Positions 21,051 through 32,044 of a stretch of DNA of 64,000 nucleotides are shown in pieces. The notes beneath the pieces were generated by a model, which did not search any database, was not told the origin of the DNA, and saw only the letters and a program-made list of their open reading frames with translations. Numbering within the stretch: position 1 is the first letter of the stretch; every line of letters starts with the position of its first letter. The stretch is from Symbiodinium kawagutii. Lineage: Eukaryota; Sar; Dinophyceae; Suessiales; Symbiodiniaceae. A program made the translations under genes and the position numbers. The stretch is taken from the NCBI GenBank assembly GCA_009767595.1, contig VSDK01022210.1, forward strand, positions 66,976 through 130,975. Direction: 5' to 3'.

Positions 21051-21069
21051 CCAGCAATCAATGGCTATG

Positions 21070-22080
21070 AATGCCAAACCAACAATCATTGGTAATCAAT
21101 AGCTATTGATTGATGGGTTATCAAACATAGTTGGTTATCATTCAACCATTGTTGGTTACCTTGTTGGGTCTCAATCATTGGTAACAATGATTCAGGGTAA
21201 TGATAACCAACAATAGCTCAATGCCCATCCCTGTTGTCAACTATTCAGGGATCAGCCATGATTAGCCACTTGTTAGTTATCAATAGTTGACCATGAATAG
21301 TTAGAATAACCAACGATTGATGGTTCCAGCGGCTGGCTATGAATGTCCAACAACATTTGATTATCAAGAGTTGGTAAACCATCAACAATACCCATCAAAC
21401 CAAGAACCGTAAAGAGTTGGCTCTGCTAACCAGCAATAACCAGCAACTGGTTGGCAGTTTTAACCTCGTCATGAAAAATACGAACCAACCAAACAACCAT
21501 TTGTTAACGCTTGAGAAACTTGAAACAAAACTAAAAGGCCATTAGTTATGAATGCCCGACCAAGTATCCAGTCAAATGTGGTTTGTTGCTGGTTGCTTAC
21601 TAAAATTCAATCGAAACCACTATCAATCATAATGACTAGCATTTACTGGTTATCACAGTTGGTAATAATGGTTGGTTGTCAACAATTACCGAAAGCCATC
21701 AACCAACGATAACAAACAGGATTGATAACTAGCAAATTACCAACAGGCTTTATAACAATATACAACAATTAATCGCGAGTAGTTCATGACGAACAGTTCC
21801 CCAGTATTTTGTTTTGTTCTTGCCAGGTTTCCACAAGTCTGACCCAAATCAACAGGAAGCTGCAAGCAACAATCTAGAGGTTAATACCACCAATGGGTTA
21901 TAATGAAGTGTTGGTAATAACAAACAATGGGGGGGTCCAAATAAATCCAAATAACAAGAGTAAGGTTCATGAGTTCATGCCCAACAATAAGAAAAGAACA
22001 TTTACCGGCAACAGTAGGACTAAACATTATCAGCAAGAGTAGGTTTGAGGACCATTCAATCAAAAACATTTGGCCAACAA
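21070..22080. other. Low-complexity intron-like DNA
   Basis: The stretch is built of TTGGTTATC/CAACCAAC words with many short inverted repeats. No supportable gene is seen. Confidence 0.5.
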
Positions 22081-22162
22081 TCGTGCTACACGTCCATCGG
22101 GTGCCAGTTCAGTGTTTCTCGACGTCTCCTCCAATTGGATGACTCTGCGATCTAGGTCTGAC

Positions 22163-22440
22163 TCATCCTAGAGCTGCTGGCGAACACGTCAATCGGGTGC
22201 TTGCATTCCATTGGACGATGACGGCACCTGCTGCATGCCATTGGGCAGCAAGGGCAGCATCGACCCAGCCTTGTGTGATCAAACTCTGAATGGGTGCAAA
22301 TAGAGTCCAGAAGTGATTTGAATCACTACACAAAAGGGTGAAACCTGGGAGCTGTTGCACCAAGTGGCAAGCAACAGTGATGATCTCACTGTCCTGCAGA
22401 TTCCACGGCGTAGTGATCACAAGCTACGTCAGCTCATCGT
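22163..22440 (-). pseudogene. Coding-like fragment with in-frame TAG
   Basis: The minus frame reads ITTPWNLQDSEIITVACHL then VQQLPGFTLLCSDSNHFW and GWVDAALAAQWHAAGAVIV. The same frame continues upstream of a TAG (about 22424-22426) as VVPDDELT. Two copies of a CACGTCMATCGGGTGC motif (22088, 22187) lie at its 3' side. It may be a decayed retroelement or gene piece. No family is recognised. Confidence 0.35.
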
Positions 22441-22786
22441 CGGGGACAACGGTCATGCTGGCAGCCTCAATCCACCATTTGCATCGGCAACGGATAGGCT
22501 CATAGAGCTCGATGACGTCACGTCATAGAGCCGCTGGCAAACACCCTTTTTAGGTTAAAAACAAGCCACCAACAGGATAGCTATCTATAGTTATATAGCA
22601 TCTTCAACGGTGTTCAAGTGTATACCTCACGCCAGTGTGCAATTCCTACCTGCGGGTGCCCCAAGTCGGTGGTTTTCATGAGCGAAAAGATCAAGTCAGG
22701 GTGAAAACCGTCTGGTGCGCTAATGATTGGTGGCGGCTATAAGCTGTCGGTATGTGGTATGAACCCCCTACGTTGAAATTCTAGTT

Positions 22787-22900
22787 GGTGCCGTCAACCC
22801 CTTTGAAAAATGTCAGTCAGCCAATCACTTGTCAATAATTACAATCGAAAATAGAAAAGTCTAATAAAAACCATCAACCTGCAATTATTGGTTGCAACCT
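22787..22900. mobile_element. Diverged family A-like element
   Basis: The order AGTTGGTGCCGTCAACCCC, TTTGAAAAATGTCAGTCAG, GAAAATAGAAAAG and AAAAACCATCAACCTGC follows family A, but both arms are degraded. Confidence 0.4.
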
Positions 22901-22924
22901 ACTGCTGGTTCTTGTTAACTGTGC

Positions 22925-23315
22925 CTAGGCCTCAACTGGACAATGAAAAGGGTAAGCAGCACGACCACACAAAACTTGCAAGCGACGGCGTCGTGTGATG
23001 ATAACATTGACCAGTAGCGATACCTCTTGACCGTAGAGCCGTATCAGTACAGCACCCAGCAGTTTACCATAAATAGCTGGTGATTCATCATCAAATCCAG
23101 TATACGTAGTTAATCGATGTGGGTCCAACCTTAGTGCGCTGCTAACGTGTTCATCATGGTGATTGCCGTTACTGCACCACAAGCAAAATAGATGTTCAGC
23201 ATCATTCATGACCATAACGATCTTAGCACGCACTTCAGAATGCATCGGCGCACACGAAATTACCCTGTGGTCAGGCAAGAGTTCCCGAACATTGGTGAGG
23301 CACGGATTTCAACAC
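22925..23315 (-). CDS. Coding-like ORF, about 120 codons, product unknown
   Basis: The minus frame includes SCAPMHSEVRAKIVMVMND, FCLWCSNGNHHDEHVSSAL, DPHRLTTYTGFDDESPAIY and GKLLGAVLIRLYGQEVSLL, then an Arg-rich run (ITRRRRLQVLCGR) before TAG at 22925. Residue diversity is high over its whole length and the upstream stop is a TGA at about 23312. It would be an exon or an intronless remnant. No domain is recognised. Confidence 0.5.
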
Positions 23316-23829
23316 AGCTCCCACTACAACCATTGCCAAACAGCTAGGGCTTAATATGAATCACTATGATCACCATGATCAGTAGAGTAATCATGGGTAA
23401 CCATGCTGAACCATTGCCAAACATGTTTTACCATTCTTGCTTGCCACCACTGACCATCAATAAGTCAATAAGTATTAGAAAATATCCACGATCATTTATG
23501 ATGTTCAACGATGTTCAACGTTGCTCCGCCATTCTCAACCAGGACTGGTTGGTGGCTGTAAGCCATTCCAAACAAAGTAACCAATCAATCATCCCAAATA
23601 TTGCGGAAACTAATAAATGTTCAAAACCACCGGCTCGTGGTTGTCAAACCATTCTTATCGGACATTAGCCCAGCTTATTTACATTCTTGTTGGTCATTAG
23701 CCGCCCCTCTTATGTCATTAACCGCTTATATTATTCATGATTTCAACCCATATACAGCCCCCATCAAACCAACCATGATGGTACCTGTACCATCGCTACC
23801 ACCATCAGGCCGTGATGCGTAGAGTGAGG

Positions 23830-25950
23830 CCAAACTCTTCAAGTCATAGCCGACCCTGCGGGACGGTGGTGGTCAGCAGTGCCTGATACATCCCTGGGAA
23901 TCGAACAAAAGGGGTCAACAACCGTTGTTTCAACAGTTTTCACTGTAGCAGTCATTGATTGACTCAGGATTGGTTCGTTTTAAGATCAACTATCAAGATT
24001 GGTTTCCTCAACTGGGATCGATTTCATTTTAGTTCTGTACCATTTTAAGGATCAATCCCAGTGTTTTATTGGTGGTGGAAAGGGGCGTCATCGACCAATG
24101 ACCTAGTATGGTCAGTCTGGTCAGTTCATCAATTTAGCCACGATTAGCCAATAACGCTAACATGGAATGACATCATCGACTAATATTCAAAACAATTTAT
24201 GAGTTGGTTCAAGCAGCTTTCGTGCATCAGCTGCTCAGAAACCCGCCTCAACAAGGTGATTTGTCGCCATTGTATCCGTTGTTTTCGACATGTTTAGCTG
24301 CCGAACAATGGTGGGTCGGCCCTCAGGAATCCGAGCAGAAACCACCTTGCCCCATTGAACTGTTAAGGAGTTACCATGAATAACCAGGATCACCGTGAAG
24401 TATCATTGATGATCAGTACCAAACAATAGTAACGATACTCCCGTATTGGACAAGCAGCTTACCCATATTGTATAGCATAATTCATCTTTCAAAAAACACA
24501 ACCATCCATGATCTTTCTTGAAACTGAAAAACACCGTCCCCAGGTTGGCTTTGCTGTCATTTGTTGTCCAGCTATTTCTGGGACTTCATCTGATAGAATG
24601 GTATTATTTCCTGGCTGACACCACATCTTACTACAAAGAACAAAATAGAGCCCATCTCATCCGCTCATCCTACTGATGCACTTGAAAAAGTATAGATAGG
24701 ATCTGTCCTTCTCGTTAAAACTGGGCTAGTAAGCCCTTTAACCGTAGCTATAGCTATACCTGACATGACATTTTCCTAGTTATAAGCCAACTCTGTCATC
24801 TCAAGTATCCAGAGTGTAGAGCACCTGCTTTGAATGACCTGCTTCCACTGCAAGCTAGCCAACTAGGCAACCCCACTATGGCTGAAACCATCTGAAGCCA
24901 GTGGCCATGGTTTGCCAATGTGCTGATCCGGTCATTCTCAGTTGTGGCCAGTGCTTAGAGGATCATGCATTGTTGCTTTGCAAAATAAACGACGCTTGCT
25001 ATGGTTGCAAGAATAGACATGGTAATCAACAACAATTTCAACATGACTATTACGGGGAATGAGCCGTAACAACAGTGAACCATACTCATAATTGTTCGTA
25101 AACGGTTGGTAAGACTAGTTCTTAGTAAGTACCATGTAATCAGTATTACTCATAACATTCGCAATGTTGATAAGCAACAGTGACAATACAATGATGATTA
25201 ATCATGATGATTGCGAGTGCCAAGGGTGATCAATTAACCTGATTCATACCAACCATATACAAATGGAAATATGCTCAAGGCGCACTGTACATGAAAATCA
25301 TTGTAAGAATGATGATGATCCGAGACGTTTGTTCAATCATGATGAGTAACAACGAACAATGGTGATAAATGTCGGTGACCGATGCTGAAATTAGATACGA
25401 TAGTAATGATTGATCAATGCATATGAGCAGTGATGATTGAGGACCACTGTCGGTGATTTGGAGTGCCCAGCATCAACCACCAATTTTCACCCTGGATTAT
25501 ACTTTAACAGCCAGCGGTAATCACAAGTAAGCATCCACTAAATTGGGGTGTCAAGTCCACAACGGAATAGATGGCCAAAAGTGGAAACCATTCACTACTG
25601 CATGCACAATCCAAGCACGTATGCACAACGGTTTGTTTGTTGGATTGTGGGTATTTTGCTGGTGATTCAAAATGTTTGCTGTTTACGATTTCAACTTTGC
25701 CAGGTCGTGCTTAAGCACTGCTAATCTATAATGAAGTCATCATATCCAAACGATGACAAAACACTTCTGCTGAGCATGTTGCAATTCCCAAGCTTATGTG
25801 CAGAATCTCTCTCGCTTATTTTATCTACCATCTGGTTTCACCACTCCCTGTAGCTCTTTAGCTCCCCCTTTAAAGGGATTTAGGGATACCCCTGGCTCCT
25901 TAGCTCCCTGAGAATCACCAGCTAGTTATTTAAGGTGCTCTTTTAAAATC
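23830..25950. other. Long stretch without supportable gene
   Basis: Composition is mixed, with small GC-richer patches at 23850-23900, 24230-24380 and 24830-24960. None gives a convincing frame bounded by splice sites. Short ATGATGAT/CAACAATG words recur. I see no element of families A-C. Confidence 0.4.
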
Positions 25951-25969
25951 ATAGATCGAATTGACCATC

Positions 25970-26110
25970 TCAACACTGCCGGCGGCGCTTCGTCTTTGGA
26001 ATCTTGGTGATCTTCTGCATGGTCTGGCGCCCGCAAATAGCAGTTGGATCCTTCCACAAGGTGGAACTCTTCAGCTATTTCAATTGACACCCTCCATGCT
26101 TTGTAGAAGC
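25970..26110 (-). CDS. Exon-like acidic frame, product unknown
   Basis: The minus frame reads AWRVSIEIAEEFHLVEGSN then CYLRAPDHAEDHQDSKDEA. Acidic, balanced composition in a GC-richer patch suggests coding. The opposite strand is also open. Boundaries are not fixed. Confidence 0.4.
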
Positions 26111-26290
26111 TCAAACTCATGCATAAATATTTTTCACAAAGAAACACATATGTATACATCACATCTTAGTATAATTCAATCTTCATATCTGCGTGTCTGC
26201 TTCTTACGCACGCAAATAACCAAAACATTGGAAACAACAAATGGCGGATGGCTGTGGATGGGAGATGTAACTAATTATACGCGCAAACGC

Positions 26291-26313
26291 CGTGGTTTGC
26301 CCTCTGCAAACCA
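26291..26313. other. Perfect 9-bp hairpin
   Basis: GTGGTTTGC, loop CCTCT, GCAAACCAC form a perfect hairpin just before the telomere-like repeats. The arms resemble family A/B ends (GTGGTTT), so it may be a collapsed element. Confidence 0.6.
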
Positions 26314-26380
26314 CCGTTGTTCCTATCAATCGAACATTGCTCGAAGAATCAGTGAGAAACACTGGCTATACGCAGAGATT

Positions 26381-26480
26381 TAGGGTTTTAGGGTTTAGGT
26401 TTTAGGGTTTACGGTTTTAGGGTTTTAGGGTTTAGGGTTTTGGGTTTTTGCGTTTTACGGTTTGGGGTTTAGGGCTTCTT
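26381..26480 (+). repeat. Interstitial telomere-type repeats (TTTAGGG)
   Basis: About twelve TTTAGGG/TTTTAGGG units with a few variants (TTTACGG, TTTTGGG). This is the plant/dinoflagellate-type telomere word inside the window, not at an end. Confidence 0.85.
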
Positions 26481-26493
26481 GATTCTCAGAGTT

Positions 26494-26757
26494 TCAAGAC
26501 AACCGGCCTGCGCAGGGTTTCGAACAGTTGACAAGACTAACTTCTGGGCAGGTCTTGTGCATCCGGGCAAACCATGGAGTCTTGCCGTATATATAGTTGG
26601 GAAGGTTTGCAAACACACCTATGGGTGAGCGAACGATTTGATTTGTAGGAAAATGCCAGGAACCAGCAAAAATAATGGTAAGTAAGCCACTTTCAAACAA
26701 ATTCTCAGGGCAAGGAGGGCGCCACGTTCCCTGTGAACACCGAAGAAATCCGAACAT
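26494..26757 (-). CDS. Coding-like ORF next to telomeric repeats, product unknown
   Basis: The minus frame includes PENLFESGLLTIIFAGSWHF, NLPNYIYGKTPWFARMHKT and CPEVSLVNCSKPCAGRLS and stops at 26494. It is rich in aromatic residues, with balanced composition. No ATG start is required if it is an exon. No family is recognised. Confidence 0.45.
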   Translation of the reverse strand: MFGFLRCSQGTWRPPCPENLFESGLLTIIFAGSWHFPTNQIVRSPIGVFANLPNYIYGKTPWFARMHKTCPEVSLVNCSKPCAGRLS

Positions 26758-26969
26758 AAGCTCTGAGATGAGAAATCACCAGCGAACGTGCCATTTGCTG
26801 GGGCTGGTGTGTTACCAATTCTCTCATGTTATTGGTCACTGTTGGCTACAGCACCTCTATCTTCCGATTTTTTGGAATAGGATTTGTAATTGCATAATCA
26901 ATAAACAAGTTATAAGCCAACTTTTTTGTACAAACATGTTATTTCATGCTGGTATTCATGATTAAGAAC

Positions 26970-28300
26970 GCTACCCAGTGCGATAACTTCTAAGAGTCCT
27001 AATTCCTAATACTTTTAAATATGTTTGCATGGTTGCACAACATTAATTTAGATTATATAATTCAATTAGCAAACATTGTGAAACCATTCTGACTAACAAC
27101 ACCACTTGATAAACGACCATAAGCAACAAGAAGCAAATAGCTATTGTTTCTTCATGTGAATGGGTAACGGATATTGATAGATAATGACATTCACTGGGCA
27201 CTTCCATGATACTGATGAGTCCCATTAATGATTCTAAGCACCATTGCACCCCATGAATCCGCATGGTGTCGTTGGGGGAAGGCTTGGATGAACAATCTAA
27301 TCACATCACAATCACTAATTGAAACAGCTGAAGTCAAATACAGTAACTGTCATGTGACGGAACGGATGATAGGATGAATCAATCCCTCTTCGGGTACCGT
27401 GCAGCTTCAACAACCCCGTATACCGTTCGGATTTGTCTCCGAAAATCGGAAAATTGTCAACAGTGGTCCTTTACGACTAGCGACCGTCAAAGATCAAAGC
27501 TCCAGTAGACATCATTAGCCATCTTCAACTGATCCACTAGATTCCAAAGAAAGGTCCTTCAAAGAAAGGTCCTTCACCATCTTTCATCTTTAGAATGTCA
27601 TTATTTAATGGCTGAACACCACTAAATGTTGCCTTCAAATCTACAACCAAACACCCGGGCGCAAACATCAGTCATTAGCTCGTAGACAACAACATGCAAC
27701 CACCACTTGTTACCATCACTAGCTGAGTGCTAGGCCCAGCCTGCTCGTTGGGAAGGCTGATCGTGTGCATGTTCGATGCCATAAAGGACTGGGCGAGTTG
27801 GCGAAAGAGCTGGCATTAATAGTGACTTATTAATAGTCTGGCCATTAATGGACATTAATAGTGGTTAATGGATTAAGCCATATTAGTGGTTATTAATAAT
27901 GGCTTTTAGAGTTGGTTATTAATGGATCTGGATAAGCATAAATAGTGATTGCTAATAGTCTGGATTGGGACTGAACGGTGTTGAGAAAAGGGCGGGTACC
28001 ATTCAGTTGGTAATGGATTGATGGGCACTGAATGGCAGCTGGCATTGGTGATAGGACGGGGACGGGTTGTTACCAACTTTGGTGAGTGGGAGCGCTGTTA
28101 GGTCGGCAAAGTGGATCCTCTATACAAAGGAAAAGGGGTCATTGCCGACCAACCAACCGAGAATGGTGACGGTTCCAAATGGTAACATTAACCATAAACT
28201 ATTGTTGACCATTATTGACATTTTTCTGAGTGGTGAATGATTCGGCTGCCTAGTGACAGGCAACGGTCATTGACTGGCTCATGACTTGGTGATAAGCTGA
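26970..28300. other. Mostly non-coding
   Basis: A hydrophobic minus frame at 27043-27264 (ICFLLLMVVYQVVLLVRMV) could be a membrane segment but is weak. The region 27790-28000 is a degenerate run of TTAATAGTGGTTATTAAT words. No gene is firmly supported. Confidence 0.4.
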
Positions 28301-28327
28301 TCCAAACAATGCTTGTAGCCATGGCGT

Positions 28328-28696
28328 TCATGTGGAGCACTGGCAGCATTGCTTCCTATGCCAAACCACCGGCCAACAAAGGGATTGTCTAATAGAAACA
28401 CAGTCTGCCACCCTGCAAGTCTGGTGTAAGTGGCATGTCTCTTTTGTTTGGGCATTGGGCATCTCCAAATGCAAATGATAAACTAGCATTTGGTTAGAAC
28501 CTTCCTGGTAGCTGTCATGGACATAGGTCTCCAAATTCTTCTTGTTGTTCATTGGTTCGTCGCTGTATGCTAAATTAATCTCTCGGAAGGTGTGTGGGAG
28601 TTCTATCGGGAATGTGCAGGATAAACCCGCAAACTTTGCGATATCCCCGTCTCTGAGCTTGATACCGATCAAGGTATTGCTGGTTGATTGACTCAT
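28328..28696 (-). CDS. Coding-like ORF, 122 codons, product unknown
   Basis: The minus frame opens with ATG (28696) and contains SNTLIGIKLRDGDIAKFAG, LPHTFREINLAYSDEPMNN and ETYVHDSYQEGSNQMLVYH. The 5' part (CAGCAATACCTTGATCGGTA) repeats imperfectly just upstream at about 28726-28750. It lies downstream of the exon 28892-29066 on the same strand, with a family B element between, so it may be the next exon of that gene. Confidence 0.5.
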   Translation of the reverse strand: MSQSTSNTLIGIKLRDGDIAKFAGLSCTFPIELPHTFREINLAYSDEPMNNKKNLETYVHDSYQEGSNQMLVYHLHLEMPNAQTKETCHLHQTCRVADCVSIRQSLCWPVVWHRKQCCQCST

Positions 28697-28802
28697 TTGA
28701 TGCTGATGCTCCAGCTTTGTTCATACTGATCAAGGCATTTGCTGGCTATAGTCATTGATCCAAAATCAATCCCTTTTATCACTATGGTTGATGAGATATA
28801 CA

Positions 28803-28891
28803 ATGATTTCTCAAAATTGGGTACCCCAAAAAAATATCACTATATTGGATGATTTGCGGGCACCCCCATCTTGAGAAACCGCGATATGCAC
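28803..28891 (-). mobile_element. Family B element, intron candidate
   Basis: On the minus strand it starts GTGCATATCGCGGTTTCTC followed by AAGATGGGGGTGCCCGC. It ends GGGGTACCCAATTTTGAG then AAATCATTG. The GT start abuts the exon end GGAAGCAG at 28892. A possible acceptor is CATCAACCATAG about 20 nt past the right arm. Confidence 0.7.
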
Positions 28892-29066
28892 CTGCTTCCA
28901 CCCCGGCATTGCCCTTGCTGTGACGCCTTCATGTCCAGCATCTGTCCAGCGAAGGCCACTCCTGTCACCGCGCGCGTGGACACCTGCCAGCAGCGTCCCA
29001 CTATGGGTGCTTCGAGGGAACCATCTCCAAGGGCAGCGAAGGTCTCCAGGGATGAGAAAATATGGC
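28892..29066 (-). CDS. 175-nt exon between two intron elements
   Basis: The minus frame reads HIFSSLETFAALGDGSLEAP, IVGRCWQVSTRAVTGVAFA and GQMLDMKASQQGQCRGGS without a stop. The acceptor is CCATGGCCAG|GCCATATT (the CCAG end of a family C element). The donor is GGAAGCAG|GTGCATATC (the start of a family B element). Finding coding sequence exactly bounded by two different repeat families is strong evidence for an exon. The protein is not recognised. Confidence 0.7.
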
Positions 29067-29184
29067 CTGGCCATGGTTCAATTTTGTCAACCAACTTTCA
29101 TAGAGGATAATTACCAACAAAAATACGACGGAAACCACGGTTCAAGATGGGGGAAGCTTGGGTACAGGGTTTTGACATTTAGCC
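29067..29184 (-). mobile_element. Family C element, intron candidate
   Basis: The minus strand shows GGCTAAATGTCAAAACCCTG, then TACCCAAGCTTCCCCCATC, an interior with GTTGGTAATTATCCTC, and the end TTGAACCATGGCCAG. Arms and interior match family C. The terminal CCAG is the acceptor of the exon at 28892-29066. Confidence 0.75.
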
Positions 29185-29283
29185 TAATGTGGTGCCTTCA
29201 AACCGACTAGGTGAAGCGACAAACACAAAACTTGGATGAGCTTGGATGGTTTACCCGTGAATTTAGACTCTTAATGATCTCAT

Positions 29284-29496
29284 ATGATCTCTGAAGCGAG
29301 GGTTTCAGCGCGTGTCGAACTGCTCCAAACGAACAAAGGGAAGGGAAGGCCGTCACAGGCAGTCACCAAATTCCACGACGAAAGGCGAAGGCCAAAAACC
29401 TCCAGTGAAACGATCAATGGAGATCCAACTGCCGATCACCCACGGAAAATCACCAGCTATGGAGCTGGTTGCCAGTGGCGAATTGATAGCTGCTAG
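29284..29496 (+). CDS. Possible basic coding segment
   Basis: The plus frame reads EARVSARVELLQTNKGKGR then PSQAVTKFHDERRRPKTSS. A second plus frame is also open. GC content is raised. Weak call, no family. Confidence 0.25.
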   Translation: MISEARVSARVELLQTNKGKGRPSQAVTKFHDERRRPKTSSETINGDPTADHPRKITSYGAGCQWRIDSC

Positions 29497-29530
29497 CAAC
29501 AATGAACTGTGCTATGTTTGACTATCGGCT

Positions 29531-29950
29531 ATATTTGGTTATTAATCGCCAATCATAGGCTGTTCATCATCAATCATAGGCTGTTAATCACCAATAGGCT
29601 ATCAATCACCAGAAATAAGCTATGAATCATCAATCATAGGCTGTTAATCACCAATCAAAGGCTATTAATGACCAATAATAAGCTATGAATCATCAATCAT
29701 AGGCTGTTAGTCACCAATCATAGGCTATTAGTCACCAATAATATGCTATGAATCATCAATCATAGGCTGTTAGTCACCAATCATAGGCTATTAGTCACCA
29801 ATAATATGCTATGAATCATCAATCATAGGCTGTTAGTCACCAATCATAGGCTATTAGTCACAATAATAAGCTATGAATCACCTATCATAGGCCGTTTATC
29901 ACCAATCGTAGGCTAGTAATCACAAATAATAGGCAATTAGTCACCAATAA
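29531..29950 (+). repeat. 63-bp higher-order repeat of 21-bp monomers
   Basis: About 20 monomers of the type ATAGGCTRTTAGTCACCAAT follow one another. In the central part three monomer types (…GGCTGTTAGTCACC…, …GGCTATTAGTCACC…, …TATGCTATGAATCATC…) repeat in fixed order, giving a 63-bp period. The ends are more diverged, as expected of unequal crossing-over. The array lies just upstream of the exon at 29979. Confidence 0.9.
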
Positions 29951-29978
29951 TGCTTGGTGTTCTTCTCTATCATGATAG

Positions 29979-30078
29979 CGAACCCCAAGGTGCAGCTGTC
30001 AGCCTCGTTGGTCTTCGAGCGACTGAAGGTATCAGTCATTGAGAGATCCTTCTGCAACTTGCTGCTCCTGCAGTGCAG
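29979..30078 (+). CDS. 100-nt exon, product unknown
   Basis: The acceptor is CTATCATGATAG|CG and the donor CAGTGCAG|GTGGTATAA. The frame reads NPKVQLSASLVFERLKVSV then IERSFCNLLLLQC without a stop. Size and canonical GT/AG ends fit an internal exon, with the 63-bp array filling the upstream intron. No family is recognised. Confidence 0.55.
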
Positions 30079-30099
30079 GTGGTATAATCATTAACGCTC

Positions 30100-31230
30100 A
30101 TTGGCCATTTTGATGTAGATTTATCATCACTAATCACCGCTAATCATCACTAACCCTCAGCTAATCACCAGTGATGTAGATTCATCACCGTTTTTTTTCG
30201 GGCATCAATGGCATCACAAGCACAATCACGGCATCAAAAGTCAGAGCTCTTGGGCTCAGCCAGTTGTTGATCATACCATCAGTCACCATCACTGCGCAAC
30301 ATTGTTATCCTCTGGTAGCCTAAGCTGGACATGAACAATTCCCGACTTTCAATAGGAAACCAAAAAAACAACCACAAATTGTAAATGATGGATTTTTTTA
30401 TTGCCAGCTTTGCGTACTGAAGGGTAACACATACCCGCAAACTGATCATCATGTCAAGCGCCCATTTTTCTAGAGCCATCACTCCAAAACCACCACCACC
30501 ACTTTGCAATGCAATGTCTCCTCATGCTGTGGTCAATCATCCGAAAAATTTGAACATAAAGACTTGTCAGAAACAACTTTGATCGCTACAGCTCATCACA
30601 GCTTATGGAATATGACTATAGCTGATATGAAAAAAACAGGTCTCCATGCTTGGGAGACCTAGACTAAGAGCCGCCTGGTGCTTGATGGTGAATAACAAGT
30701 TGTTTGTCTTCAAGTTTGCCGGTGCTTTACCTATTGGATCTACCACATTGTTTTTCTTGTTGGTATTTAATCCCTGCTATTTACCCTTGAACTAAGCAGG
30801 TACCATTATCAATAAACATCGCCAAAAATAAACAATAATGGTTGATAGGTAGTTCGTGCTCATTTGTTAGACGGGTCGCTGGTAAGGATTGGAACCATTA
30901 ATCAATATTACGATCGCCACTTGACATCACTGTTCTCCATCATCATCCGTCTGTTCCCGTACCGGAACGTTCCCGTTCCCATTTCCTGGCGGTCCCTTCC
31001 CAAGACGACAACGCGGTGTCATGCAGCCGTGCCAGGATCAACCTAACCAGCGCTGATCTCTGCAGCAACTCTGACGGATAAACACTTATGGTTTTATAGG
31101 TGATGGTGGTAGTCCACACGATTGTTAAGGGTTAGTCGGTAGTAATGGCCTTAGGTGATGATAAATGGGTGATGACTATTGTGAGAAATATTTCCATGCG
31201 TCTGACATGTTCTTGCTATTGTAAGCTTGT
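30100..31230. other. Mostly non-coding
   Basis: The stretch holds weak frames only (minus 30279-30509, plus 30864-31046). A GC-richer patch at 30930-31080 has no clear splice sites. CTAATCATCACTAA-like words recur at 30120-30180. Confidence 0.4.
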
Positions 31231-31241
31231 ATAATCAATAG

Positions 31242-31880
31242 TCATAATGGTACGGCTCTTAAAAAAATGTTTGTTGTAGTACTGCCACAGCGTAGCTGTA
31301 TTTCATAGTCAACGGTTGTCAACCATGGCAGTAGATCCTCTATGATTATTATAAATAACCGTTTCTGGCTAATAGTTATTACCTCTGTGTCACATGTATT
31401 ATCGACCATCAGTAAGTGAAGGTTGATACTTGCAATAGTCGCATTGAAAACAGTTGAAATGAAACCAACACAGCTATTAATCAAAAGCTAATGGTATAAT
31501 TGCAGTTGCTCATGCGTGTTGCCATTGCTTTGACTAAAAAACAACGATTTAACCATCAACCATAGAAGTATGACACTGGCATATAGTGGTGATAACGATG
31601 ACTGTGGTGTAGTTCGTGCATTGAACCATGGACGATGGTTGTTTAAACGTCGGCAACGGATAATGAAGTTTTTTGAGCCAGTCTTGAAGGTAGAGAGGGA
31701 CCGGTTTAACATGCACCGCGACAAATCTAAGTATAGGTAATCAATGGGCAGAAGGTGTTCAACAAACACCGTGATAGCACGTGGAATGGCCATGGGTAAA
31801 CAATGGTAAACAATAACGCATTGGAGCATGGTTTTTTGATGAACACCGTTAACACCGTGATCAATCAAGGGTTGAACCAT
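31242..31880 (-). pseudogene. 213-codon frame with one in-frame TAG, product unknown
   Basis: The minus frame opens with ATG (31880) and includes VHQKTMLQCVIVYHCLPMA, VFVEHLLPIDYLYLDLSRC, and after a TAG at 31488-31490 continues in the same phase with CVGFISTVFNATIASINLH and ITISQKRLFIIIIEDLLPW to a stop at 31242. Two parts in one frame, separated by a single stop, suggest one decayed gene. No family is recognised, and chance cannot be excluded in this AT-rich DNA. Confidence 0.35.
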
Positions 31881-32044
31881 TGCACTATAGTTCCAGCAAC
31901 TGGTGGTCTATATATCTTCAGGGCTGATAGTTTAGGTAACCAATAATTTGATAAATCGTGGACATTATGGATACCAATGGTCAATTGTAGTTTCTGGAAA
32001 TACCAATGGTACAACCTTGGGTAATTCAGTGGTCGGAATATCCA

